Origin: JAHFUI01 sp041485905
GTDB taxonomy: Bacteria > Acidobacteriota > Vicinamibacteria > Vicinamibacterales > CAVVIG01
Reading direction: 5' to 3'
NCBI GenBank assembly: GCA_041485905.1
Contig: JBGPKK010000022.1
Location: 1 to 44,002, forward strand
DNA length: 44,002 nucleotides
Part shown: in pieces, positions 32,312-38,955 of the stretch
Layout: each line of letters opens with the position of its first letter
Position numbering within the stretch: position 1 is the stretch's first letter
The notes under the pieces: generated by a model
What the model was told of the DNA's origin: nothing
Seen by the model: only the letters and a program-made list of their open reading frames with translations
Databases searched by the model: none
Made by a program: the position numbers and the translations under genes

Positions 32312-34120
32312 CCCCAGTTGATACTCCGGCGTGCTCAGCACGAGATACAGGAGCTCTCGCAGCGCCGGCTCGAGCTGGTCGCCTGGCCCGACGTCGGACC
32401 CGCCGAGCTTCTCGCGCAGGAAGGCGACGAGCACGGCCCTGTCTTTCGCCGCGAGCGGCACGCTCAGAAACCGCCGGATGAAGTGATCGACCACGGCATC
32501 GGCGGTCTTCGCGTTCGCGGCCGCGATCATCGCCGTCAGATTGATGTCCGCCGGGTGTCGCGGGATCGGCTTGGCGCGCTCGTACGCCATGACGTACCCG
32601 CGGTAGCTGGCGTACCGCGTGTTGAAGTCCTCGTCGCGATCGGCGACGAGGTTCGACTCGGCGTCGCCCGTGCCCTCCTTCGTCGCCTCGGTGATGTTCT
32701 TCCCTTTGGCCAACTCCTGCCCCACGCGCGCATACGTGGCAGGCATCGTCCGATCGGGCGCACGGAACGCGTTCACGTCGGGAAACAGGACGTCGCGGAA
32801 CAGGTTGCCGCGTTGAAAGAGCGTGGCCGGCGTAATCCACGTGCGTCCGCCCGCCCAGCCGGCGACGTTGGGCGGATCGAAGAGCGCCTGCCCCAGACCG
32901 CCCGTCATCCGGCCGAAGTCCGGGATGGTCGGCAGCTCACGCAGGCCCATCTTCTTGTAGGTCGAGACGACCAGGGCCACCGGACTCTTGATCCCGGTCG
33001 CGGACGAAGCCGCGCTGTAGAAATCCTTCGAGAGGAACATCTGCTTCAAGAGCGGCTTCACCTGATAGCCGCTGTCGCGGAACGTGCGGCCCAATCCGGC
33101 TTTGACCGCGCTCGACAGGTCCTCCCGCACGAAATATCGATAGAGCTTGGCGGCCATGAACTCGGCCGTGACGGGCTGTCTGAGAATGGCGTCGATGACA
33201 TCCTCGCCGCTGAACGGGCCGGTCCGCCCGAGGAAAGCCTTTTCACCGAAGTCGTGCTGATCGGCGTCGAACTTGAACGCCAGCACGTCGTTCGTCCAAC
33301 CGGTGAACGAGCGGGCCGCCTCGCGGACGTCGCGCTCGGTGTAGTTGCCGACACCCATCGAGAACAGCTCGAGCAGCTCGCGGCCGAAATTTTCGTTCGG
33401 GTGCTTCTTGACGTTCTCGCCGTTGTCGAGATAGACGAGCATCGCCGGATCTTTCAGGATTCCGACGAGCAGGTCGCGGAGGCCGCCAAGGGCGTGCGCG
33501 CGCAGCATCTCGTTCTGCCGGAGCATCATCCGGTAGTCGCGCACCTTGACGTCTCCGGTCGCAAAGTGCCCGTGCCAGAAGAGCGTCAGCTTCTCCTCCA
33601 GCGGGCGCTCGGTCGTCAGCATGCGGCTGGCCCACCAGACGCCGAGCCGCTGGGTCTCGATGCTGTTGGCGCGCAGGCCGTAGAAGAACTTGTCGACGAC
33701 CGGCTGGAGACGCCGTTCCGAGCCGGCCGGCAGCGCCTTCACGCCGAGCGCCGCTCCCCGTTCCCGTCCGATCCGCACAGCCTCGGCGCGGCTCGCCGGA
33801 AACGGATCCATGCCCGGATCCCAGATGCCCGATTCGTCGAACGGCTTGAGCGCGCTGTTGTCGATCGCGTCGTAGTCGACGAGCCGATCGACCGCCTGCC
33901 GCGGAGTCATGGCCGCAAGGCGCGCGATCGCCTCGGGCGTCTCGCCAAATCCGGCGCGTTCGATCAGATGAGCCGCGCGGTCGTCGTTCCAGTCGCCTGC
34001 GGCAATCGGAGACAGGTCGTCCGCCCAGGCGGCCGGTCCGTCCGCGCGCATCGCGGTCACAGCGCCGAGGCCACTGAGAAGCGAAACGACGGTGAGCACT
34101 CGACAGGATCGGCGGGGCAT
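32309..34120 (-). CDS. DUF1800 family protein, exported
   Basis: 603 residues from ATG 34120, which has a perfect AGGAGG 4 bases upstream; the frame opens further up without a better start. Signal peptide VLTVVSLLSGLGAVTA. DUF1800 marks are HLIERAGFGETPEAIARLAA, LTLFWHGHFATGDVKVRDYR, NENFGRELLELFSMGVGNYT and DVREAARSFTGWTNDVL, then PNVAGWAGGRTWITPATLFQ near the C-terminus. The family's biochemistry is unknown to me, but it nearly always accompanies DUF1501, as here. The gene is driven by one half of the divergent promoter pair at 34203-34276. Confidence 0.88.
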   Translation of the reverse strand: MPRRSCRVLTVVSLLSGLGAVTAMRADGPAAWADDLSPIAAGDWNDDRAAHLIERAGFGETPEAIARLAAMTPRQAVDRLVDYDAIDNSALKPFDESGIWDPGMDPFPASRAEAVRIGRERGAALGVKALPAGSERRLQPVVDKFFYGLRANSIETQRLGVWWASRMLTTERPLEEKLTLFWHGHFATGDVKVRDYRMMLRQNEMLRAHALGGLRDLLVGILKDPAMLVYLDNGENVKKHPNENFGRELLELFSMGVGNYTERDVREAARSFTGWTNDVLAFKFDADQHDFGEKAFLGRTGPFSGEDVIDAILRQPVTAEFMAAKLYRYFVREDLSSAVKAGLGRTFRDSGYQVKPLLKQMFLSKDFYSAASSATGIKSPVALVVSTYKKMGLRELPTIPDFGRMTGGLGQALFDPPNVAGWAGGRTWITPATLFQRGNLFRDVLFPDVNAFRAPDRTMPATYARVGQELAKGKNITEATKEGTGDAESNLVADRDEDFNTRYASYRGYVMAYERAKPIPRHPADINLTAMIAAANAKTADAVVDHFIRRFLSVPLAAKDRAVLVAFLREKLGGSDVGPGDQLEPALRELLYLVLSTPEYQLG

Positions 34121-34202
34121 ACAACCTCCTGCAGAGACGCGACACCAGCGGTGGACCAGGAATCTCTGCACGCGCTTGCGTGAATACTGATAATCTGCGC
34201 CG

Positions 34203-34230
34203 ATTATGGCCCCGGCGGGGAGGATGTCAA
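34203..34230 (-). promoter_or_regulatory. sigma70-type promoter for DUF1800/DUF1501
   Basis: On the minus strand TTGACA (34230-34225) and CATAAT (34208-34203) are separated by 16 bases. The DUF1800 start codon lies about 75 bases beyond the expected transcript start. Confidence 0.55.
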
Positions 34231-34247
34231 GGCAAGGCTTTCAGCAG

Positions 34248-34276
34248 TTGACACACACCGTCAGGTTCCCTATGGT
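34248..34276 (+). promoter_or_regulatory. sigma70-type promoter for the DUF6152-to-cytochrome operon
   Basis: TTGACA (34248-34253) and TATGGT (34271-34276) are separated by exactly 17 bases. The GTG start of the DUF6152 gene at 34316 follows a GGAGG site. The two -35 boxes of this divergent pair are only 17 bases apart, back to back. Confidence 0.6.
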
Positions 34277-34315
34277 GGAGACCTGCTGATTGTTTCAAAG
34301 AGACGGAGGGTTCCT

Positions 34316-34744
34316 GTGAAGAATATGTGCTTCGGCATTTTCCTTGTGGCGGTTGGTGTCTTGGCCGTCTCCGTGCCGTTGGTCGCGCACCATGGCAACG
34401 CGAGCTTCGACACGACGAAAGAACTCAAGTTAAAGGGGACGGTCACGGAATGGATCTGGGCCAATCCTCATTGTTTCCTGAAATTCGACGCAAAGGACGA
34501 CACCGACACCGTCCGAAACTGGGCTGTTGAAGTCAGCAATCCAACCGACATGAGCAAGCGCGGCTGGGCCCGGACGTCATTCAAAGCCGGGGACGAGGTC
34601 ACCGTCACGTTACAGCCCGTCAAGGGTGGCGCCCCTGTCGGGCGAATCAGAAGCGTTGTGCTGCCAAATGGCCAGACGTTGGGAACAGGCGGGCCTCCTC
34701 CAGGCGCCGGCGCACCTGCTGCCCCGGTTCAACCGGCAAGATGA
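34316..34744 (+). CDS. DUF6152 family exported protein, copy 2
   Basis: 142 residues. GTG 34316 was chosen for its ACGGAGGG site; ATG 34325 is a less likely alternative. Signal peptide FGIFLVAVGVLAVSVPLVA, mature start HHGNASFDTTKELKLKGTVT. EWIWANPHCFLKFDAKDDT and MSKRGWARTSFKAGDEVTVT match copy 1 at 21201. A Pro/Gly/Ala tail ends the protein. It is followed by PDLSGVW copy C after 28 bases, repeating the gene order of 21201-22479. Function unknown. Confidence 0.77.
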   Translation: MKNMCFGIFLVAVGVLAVSVPLVAHHGNASFDTTKELKLKGTVTEWIWANPHCFLKFDAKDDTDTVRNWAVEVSNPTDMSKRGWARTSFKAGDEVTVTLQPVKGGAPVGRIRSVVLPNGQTLGTGGPPPGAGAPAAPVQPAR

Positions 34745-34772
34745 TCCCGCGTCTTTAATAGAGGACTCCGCC

Positions 34773-35561
34773 ATGCCGAAGCGCTTGATCGTTGCGATTG
34801 TCGCGGTGCTGACGCTCGCGCCTGCCATCCGCGGTCAGAATCTGCCGTGGAACAACTCGGGATTGGCGCAGAGCTCCAACCAACCGCAGTCGGCACCGGC
34901 GGGGCCGGCGCCCCGCCGCGATCTGTCGGGAATCTGGGATGCGGGCGGAGGGGGAATCGGCGCACGAGGGGCCACGCCTGCTCCGCTCACACCCTGGGGG
35001 GAGGCGCTGGGCAAGACGCATAAGTCCGGAGACGGCGCGAGAATGGCCCCCATCGCGGAGATCAACGACCCGCTGTCGACGATGGGTGATCCGGAAGGGT
35101 TCCCGCGCAACCTGCTGTTCGAGCTTCGGCCGTTTCAGATCGTTCAGACGCCGAACCAGATCCTGATGCTGTATATGTTCGAGAAGCGGTGGCGGGTTGT
35201 CTGGACCGACGGTCGGGAACTTCCCAAAGATCCGGATCCGAGGTGGTACGGCTACTCGGTTGGCAAATGGGAGGACGATTCCACGTTCGTCGTGCAATCA
35301 AACGGCACGGATGAGAGAACGTGGCTCGACAATGCCGGCAACCCACACAGTACTGAGATGCGCGTGGAGGAGCGCTACCACCGCGTGAACCAGAACACGC
35401 TGGAGCTCACCGTCACGATCGACGACCCAAAGGCATATACGAAGCCGTGGGTGGCCCGCAACAAGCTCGCGATGAGATTGATGCCACACGACACGGATCT
35501 GATGGAAATGATTCCCTCAGCATCAGAGGCGTTGGAATACAAGAAGGCCTTCGCCAAATAA
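34773..35561 (+). CDS. secreted 'PDLSGVW' family protein, copy C
   Basis: 262 residues from ATG 34773 (AGAGGA upstream, signal peptide LIVAIVAVLTLAPAIRGQ). The longer reading from 34626 overlaps the DUF6152 gene. The motif is here PRRDLSGIWDAGGG, then LLFELRPFQIVQTPNQILML, VWTDGRELPKDPDPRWYGYS, VGKWEDDSTFVVQSNGTDER and VTIDDPKAYTKPWVARNKLA. It lacks the DGKPNL repeat before the motif found in copies A and D. The stop TAA overlaps the ATG of the DoxX gene (TAATG), so translation is coupled. Confidence 0.77.
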   Translation: MPKRLIVAIVAVLTLAPAIRGQNLPWNNSGLAQSSNQPQSAPAGPAPRRDLSGIWDAGGGGIGARGATPAPLTPWGEALGKTHKSGDGARMAPIAEINDPLSTMGDPEGFPRNLLFELRPFQIVQTPNQILMLYMFEKRWRVVWTDGRELPKDPDPRWYGYSVGKWEDDSTFVVQSNGTDERTWLDNAGNPHSTEMRVEERYHRVNQNTLELTVTIDDPKAYTKPWVARNKLAMRLMPHDTDLMEMIPSASEALEYKKAFAK

Positions 35562-37210
35562 TGCCTTCCGGGTCCGGCTCGATCCCCGCGACGTGGACGC
35601 CCTATCTGCAGAGTGCCGCGCGCGTTATTTTCGGCTTTCTGTTGCTCCGCCACGGCATGGAGCAGGTGCTTGGGTATCCAGAGACCAGCGATTCGGCGCG
35701 GCTGTCGTATCAGGGCATCGTCGAGCTGATCGCTTTTCCCGCGGCGATCCTGATCATGGCGGGCCTCTTCACCAGGCCGGTCTCCGTTCTGTTGTCGGTG
35801 CTGTACTTCGTTGCGTTTTTCGTCGGCCCTCTGCAGCGGAATGTCTACACGCACCGCAACGGCGGCGATCCGATCCTGCTGAATTGTTTTTTCTTTCTGT
35901 ACCTGGCCGCGGCCGGGGGCGGCGCGTGGAGCCTGGATCGCCTTCTCCGTCCGGGCCATGAGGCATCGGCTGATTCCCGATGGGCGCCGTACGCGCTGGG
36001 GAGTCTTCGCATCGCGGCCGGTTGCCTGTTCATCATGCATGGCCTGGAGAAATTCTTTGGCGTCGGAGGGGGGCGGCTCGATCGCGACATTCTCACGATC
36101 CGCGGATTCGCCGGGCTGCTCGAAACGGTCGGCGGACCGCTGATCATCCTCGGTCTCTTTACTCGGCCAGCAGCGTTCATCCTGTCGGGTGAAATGGCGG
36201 TGGCCTATTTTCGATCGTGGGCGCCACGAGGTTTCTGGCCAAGCTTCGCATTGGCGGGCATGGAAGCCTCGATTCTCTTCTGCTTTTTGTACCTGTTTCT
36301 TTGGGCCGCGGGCCCCGGGGCCTGGAGTCTCGACAGTCTGTGGCAGCGTAAACGACGTGGAGGATCAACTATGAAAGCGCAACGCACGGCACTCGCCACC
36401 ATCACGGCTCTGGTGCTGCTGTCCGGCGCCACCGAGGCGCAATGGGTGAACCGCAAGTCGCCGGGAATTCCCCGCCTGCCGGACGGCAAGCCGAATCTCT
36501 CGGCCCCCGCGCCGCCGCGGCTGCCCGACGGCCACTCGGATCTTTCAGGCATCTGGGACGTGGGGAACATGAACTACTTCCACGATCTGGCCCGGGGCCT
36601 GAAGGGTGAGGATGCCCCCCAGCTAACGCCGTGGGCGGCCGCCCTTCAGAAAGGACGAAGGGATCGCAATCACGTCGACGATCCCTATACGTACTGCCTC
36701 CCGTTGGGCGTGCCTCGCGAAAACCACCGCACCCCGTTCAAGATCGTGCAGACGCCTTCAATGACGATCTTCCTCCACGAGTCGTATGTCGGCAACACGT
36801 TCCGGCAGATCTTCACCGATGGCCGGCCGCTGCCGAAGTTGAGCGAGACGGAGCCGGCCTGGCTGGGGTACTCGGTTGGCCGCTGGGAGGGCGACGTGTT
36901 CGTCGTGGAGAGCATCGGATTCCGCGATCACGGCTGGCTCAGCGCGAACATGGCGTACCCGAATAGTGACGCCCTGCACGTGACCGAACGCTGGCGGCGT
37001 GTCGACTTCGGTCACCTGGAAGAGACCGTCACCATCGACGATCCCAAGGCGTACCTGAAACCGTGGACGAACAAGATCATCCTGCTCCTCCAGGCCGACA
37101 CCGAGCTCCTCGATTCGTATTGCGACAACCAGGCGATCATGCAGTCGCACTACAGTATGGGTCCTCGACCGGAAGAGCCACACAGTCCTCCGCTCGCGGG
37201 TGGGAAGTAG
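35561..37210 (+). CDS. DoxX-DoxX membrane protein fused in frame to PDLSGVW copy D
   Basis: 549 residues read without a stop. Residues 1-270 contain two DoxX-like domains, each of four membrane spans (ARVIFGFLLLRHGMEQVLGY; FPAAILIMAGLFTRPVSVLL and the second-half counterparts ALGSLRIAAGCLFIMHGLEK; GGPLIILGLFTRPAAFILSG). The link RKRRGGST at about 262-270 leads directly into MKAQRTALATITALVLLSGA, a normal signal peptide, and then a complete PDLSGVW protein. The second ATG (36371) has its own GGAGG site. So the DoxX stop has been lost, or two overlapping products are made. If fused, the signal peptide becomes a ninth span and the second part lies in the periplasm. Start ATG 35561 overlaps the upstream TAA. 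Confidence 0.7.
   Translation: MPSGSGSIPATWTPYLQSAARVIFGFLLLRHGMEQVLGYPETSDSARLSYQGIVELIAFPAAILIMAGLFTRPVSVLLSVLYFVAFFVGPLQRNVYTHRNGGDPILLNCFFFLYLAAAGGGAWSLDRLLRPGHEASADSRWAPYALGSLRIAAGCLFIMHGLEKFFGVGGGRLDRDILTIRGFAGLLETVGGPLIILGLFTRPAAFILSGEMAVAYFRSWAPRGFWPSFALAGMEASILFCFLYLFLWAAGPGAWSLDSLWQRKRRGGSTMKAQRTALATITALVLLSGATEAQWVNRKSPGIPRLPDGKPNLSAPAPPRLPDGHSDLSGIWDVGNMNYFHDLARGLKGEDAPQLTPWAAALQKGRRDRNHVDDPYTYCLPLGVPRENHRTPFKIVQTPSMTIFLHESYVGNTFRQIFTDGRPLPKLSETEPAWLGYSVGRWEGDVFVVESIGFRDHGWLSANMAYPNSDALHVTERWRRVDFGHLEETVTIDDPKAYLKPWTNKIILLLQADTELLDSYCDNQAIMQSHYSMGPRPEEPHSPPLAGGK
36371..37210 (+). CDS. secreted 'PDLSGVW' family protein, copy D (internal start of the DoxX fusion)
   Basis: 279 residues if translation starts at ATG 36371, which has GTGGAGG 8 bases upstream and opens a typical signal peptide (LATITALVLLSGATEAQ). 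Family motifs are complete: DGKPNLSAPAPPRLPDGHSD, LSGIWDVGN, FKIVQTPSMTIFLHESYVGN, the IFTDGRPLPKLSETEPAWLG core, YPNSDALHVTERWRRVDFGH and VTIDDPKAYLKPW. It is most like copy A. Listed separately from the fused reading because an independent product is the ancestral expectation. Confidence 0.6.
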   Translation: MKAQRTALATITALVLLSGATEAQWVNRKSPGIPRLPDGKPNLSAPAPPRLPDGHSDLSGIWDVGNMNYFHDLARGLKGEDAPQLTPWAAALQKGRRDRNHVDDPYTYCLPLGVPRENHRTPFKIVQTPSMTIFLHESYVGNTFRQIFTDGRPLPKLSETEPAWLGYSVGRWEGDVFVVESIGFRDHGWLSANMAYPNSDALHVTERWRRVDFGHLEETVTIDDPKAYLKPWTNKIILLLQADTELLDSYCDNQAIMQSHYSMGPRPEEPHSPPLAGGK

Positions 37211-37239
37211 TCACGCGATCAGCGCCGAGTCAGTTGTAG

Positions 37240-37259
37240 CGCAGGGCTTCAGCCCTGCG
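37240..37259. repeat. REP-like palindrome
   Basis: CGCAGGGC (37240-37247) and GCCCTGCG (37252-37259) form an 8-bp stem with a TTCA loop in the 62-base gap before the VOC gene. It may be a REP-like element or an attenuating hairpin. Confidence 0.5.
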
Positions 37260-37272
37260 AAGGGAGTATGTC

Positions 37273-37758
37273 ATGCGCGGTTTTATGTTATTCGTCGCCG
37301 GACTTCTCTGTGGATTGGCCGTTCAGACCACGATGGCGCAGAACGACGGCTCCGGTGTCATATTGAACCATGTGGGGCTCAGCGTGCCGAGCGTCCCTGA
37401 CGCGGCGGCGTTCTACACGCAGAAAATGGGATTCAAGGAAGCGTTCCGAAACAGCGACGCCCAGGGAAATCCGACGGCGATCTATATCCAGGTCAGCAAG
37501 AACACGTTCATCGAGCTGCAGCCGGCCAACGCGCAGCGCCCGGCCGGGCTCAATCACTTCGGGATGGAGGCGCCGAACATCACCGCAGCCGTCGCCTTCT
37601 TCAAGCAGCATGGCGCGACGGCGTCCGAGCCCGGAGCTCCGAGCGCCTTCTCGCACGCGAGGCTGGCGAACGTGACCGACTTGAACGGCCTCAGGATCGA
37701 GCTGGCCGAGCTCGGCCCCGACTCGCTGCAGCGCAAGGCGATGGAGAGCTGGAAATAG
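37273..37758 (+). CDS. exported VOC (glyoxalase/bleomycin-resistance fold) protein
   Basis: 161 residues. Signal peptide (FMLFVAGLLCGLAVQTTMAQ), then one VOC module pair: VILNHVGLSVPSVPDAAAFY, then FIELQPANAQRPAGLNHFGM and NVTDLNGLRIELAEL. His of LNHVG, Glu of FIELQP, His of LNHFGM and Glu of RIELAE occupy the usual metal-ligand positions, so it may bind a metal and act on a small substrate, which is atypical for an exported protein. ATG 37273 has AGGGAG. The stop TAG is one base before the ATG of the di-haem cytochrome, so the two are translated together. Confidence 0.78.
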   Translation: MRGFMLFVAGLLCGLAVQTTMAQNDGSGVILNHVGLSVPSVPDAAAFYTQKMGFKEAFRNSDAQGNPTAIYIQVSKNTFIELQPANAQRPAGLNHFGMEAPNITAAVAFFKQHGATASEPGAPSAFSHARLANVTDLNGLRIELAELGPDSLQRKAMESWK

Positions 37759-37759
37759 G

Positions 37760-38893
37760 ATGACGACGCAGACGACCGCCGCCCTGGCAACGACGACGGT
37801 CGTCTGGCTGATGAGCGTCGCGTTGACAGGCGGTCAGGCGAGACCCGAGCCGAGACCGCCGATGGCCGAGGAGGTCTTCAAGAACGTCCAGGTGCTCAAA
37901 GGCATTCCCGTCGACGAGTTCATGGGCACGATGGGGTTCTTTTCCGCGTCCCTCGGCATGAACTGCACCGATTGCCACGTGGACGAAAGCGGCGGCAACT
38001 GGGCGAAGTACGCCGACGACAACGATCGGAAGCGGACCGCGCGCAGGATGATCCAGATGGTGTCGAGCCTGAATCGCGCCAGCTTCGGCGGACGTCAGGT
38101 GGTGACGTGCAACACGTGCCACCGCGGCAACGATCGTCCGAGTGTCATGCCGAGCCTAAGGCAGTTGTACGAGACACCGCCGCCGGTCGAACCCGGAGAC
38201 CCTATCGAGCAGGCCGCTGGACCGCCTCCCGCCGATCAGGTGCTCGACAAGTACATCAAGGCGATCGGCGGACCCGAGCGGCTCGCCGGCTTCACCAGCT
38301 TTGTCGCCAAGGGGACGTACCTCGGTTTCGACGATGCGGAGAAGCGCGGGTTGGAGATGTTCGCCAAAGCGCCGGGGCAGCGCGCCACGATCACTCATTC
38401 GCCCGCTGGAGACACCATCACGACCTACGATGGCCGCGCGGGCTGGATCGCGGCGCCGGAAAATGAGAGGCCGGTGCCGCTGCTCGCGGTGACCGGACAG
38501 GAGCTGGACGGCGTCAAGCTGGAAGCGGAGCTGTTGTTCCCGGCGCGGATCAAGCAGGCGCTCGGCAAGTGGCGCACCGGCTTTCCGACGACGATCGGCG
38601 ATCGCGACGTCCAGGTCGTGCAGGGAAACACGGCCGGCGGCGCGACTGCGACCCTGTGCTTCGACTCCGAGTCTGGCTTGCTCGTCCGGCTGGTACGCTT
38701 TGCCGAGTCGCCGGTCGGACGGCTCGTCACGCAGATTGACTATGCGGACTATCGCGAGGTCGCCGGCATCAGGATGCCGTTCCACTGGACCGTCAGCTGG
38801 CTGAACGGGCGATCAATATTCGAGCTGAGCGACGTGCAGCCGAACGTCCCGATCGACGCGGCAAAATTCGCCAGGCCTGCCGCCGGACGCTAG
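37760..38893 (+). CDS. exported di-haem cytochrome c with LolA-like C-terminal domain
   Basis: 377 residues. The N-terminal part matches the photosynthetic-reaction-centre cytochrome-like family found in many non-phototrophs: AEEVFKNVQVLKGIPVDEFM, CTDCHVDESGG (haem 1, 69-73) and CNTCHRGNDRP (haem 2, 117-121), with Met-rich helices before each. Residues about 160-377 are a beta-rich LolA/outer-membrane-lipoprotein-sorting-like domain (DKYIKAIGGPERLAGFTSFV; IDYADYREVAGIRMPFHWTV). ATG 37760 is one base after the VOC stop. An electron-transfer role for the exported VOC protein, or a shared envelope function, is plausible. Ends at an 8-bp hairpin terminator (38893). Confidence 0.83.
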   Translation: MTTQTTAALATTTVVWLMSVALTGGQARPEPRPPMAEEVFKNVQVLKGIPVDEFMGTMGFFSASLGMNCTDCHVDESGGNWAKYADDNDRKRTARRMIQMVSSLNRASFGGRQVVTCNTCHRGNDRPSVMPSLRQLYETPPPVEPGDPIEQAAGPPPADQVLDKYIKAIGGPERLAGFTSFVAKGTYLGFDDAEKRGLEMFAKAPGQRATITHSPAGDTITTYDGRAGWIAAPENERPVPLLAVTGQELDGVKLEAELLFPARIKQALGKWRTGFPTTIGDRDVQVVQGNTAGGATATLCFDSESGLLVRLVRFAESPVGRLVTQIDYADYREVAGIRMPFHWTVSWLNGRSIFELSDVQPNVPIDAAKFARPAAGR

Positions 38894-38923
38894 CAGCCCG
38901 TGGTGCAAGTCCGCGCGGGCTGC
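38893..38923. terminator. hairpin between convergent genes
   Basis: GCAGCCCG (38893-38900) and CGGGCTGC (38916-38923) form an 8-bp stem. It starts in the cytochrome stop codon and precedes the convergent receptor gene stop at 38956. Confidence 0.6.
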
Positions 38924-38955
38924 GAGACTCAGAGCGTGGACCTCTGCGTCTCCCG

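Noticed and set aside
32042..34183. Long plus-strand open frame of 713 codons opposite DUF1800
   Set aside because: High GC makes antisense frames long. It has Arg/Val/Asp-rich composition with no domain, while the opposite strand has DUF1800 motifs, a signal peptide and an AGGAGG site.
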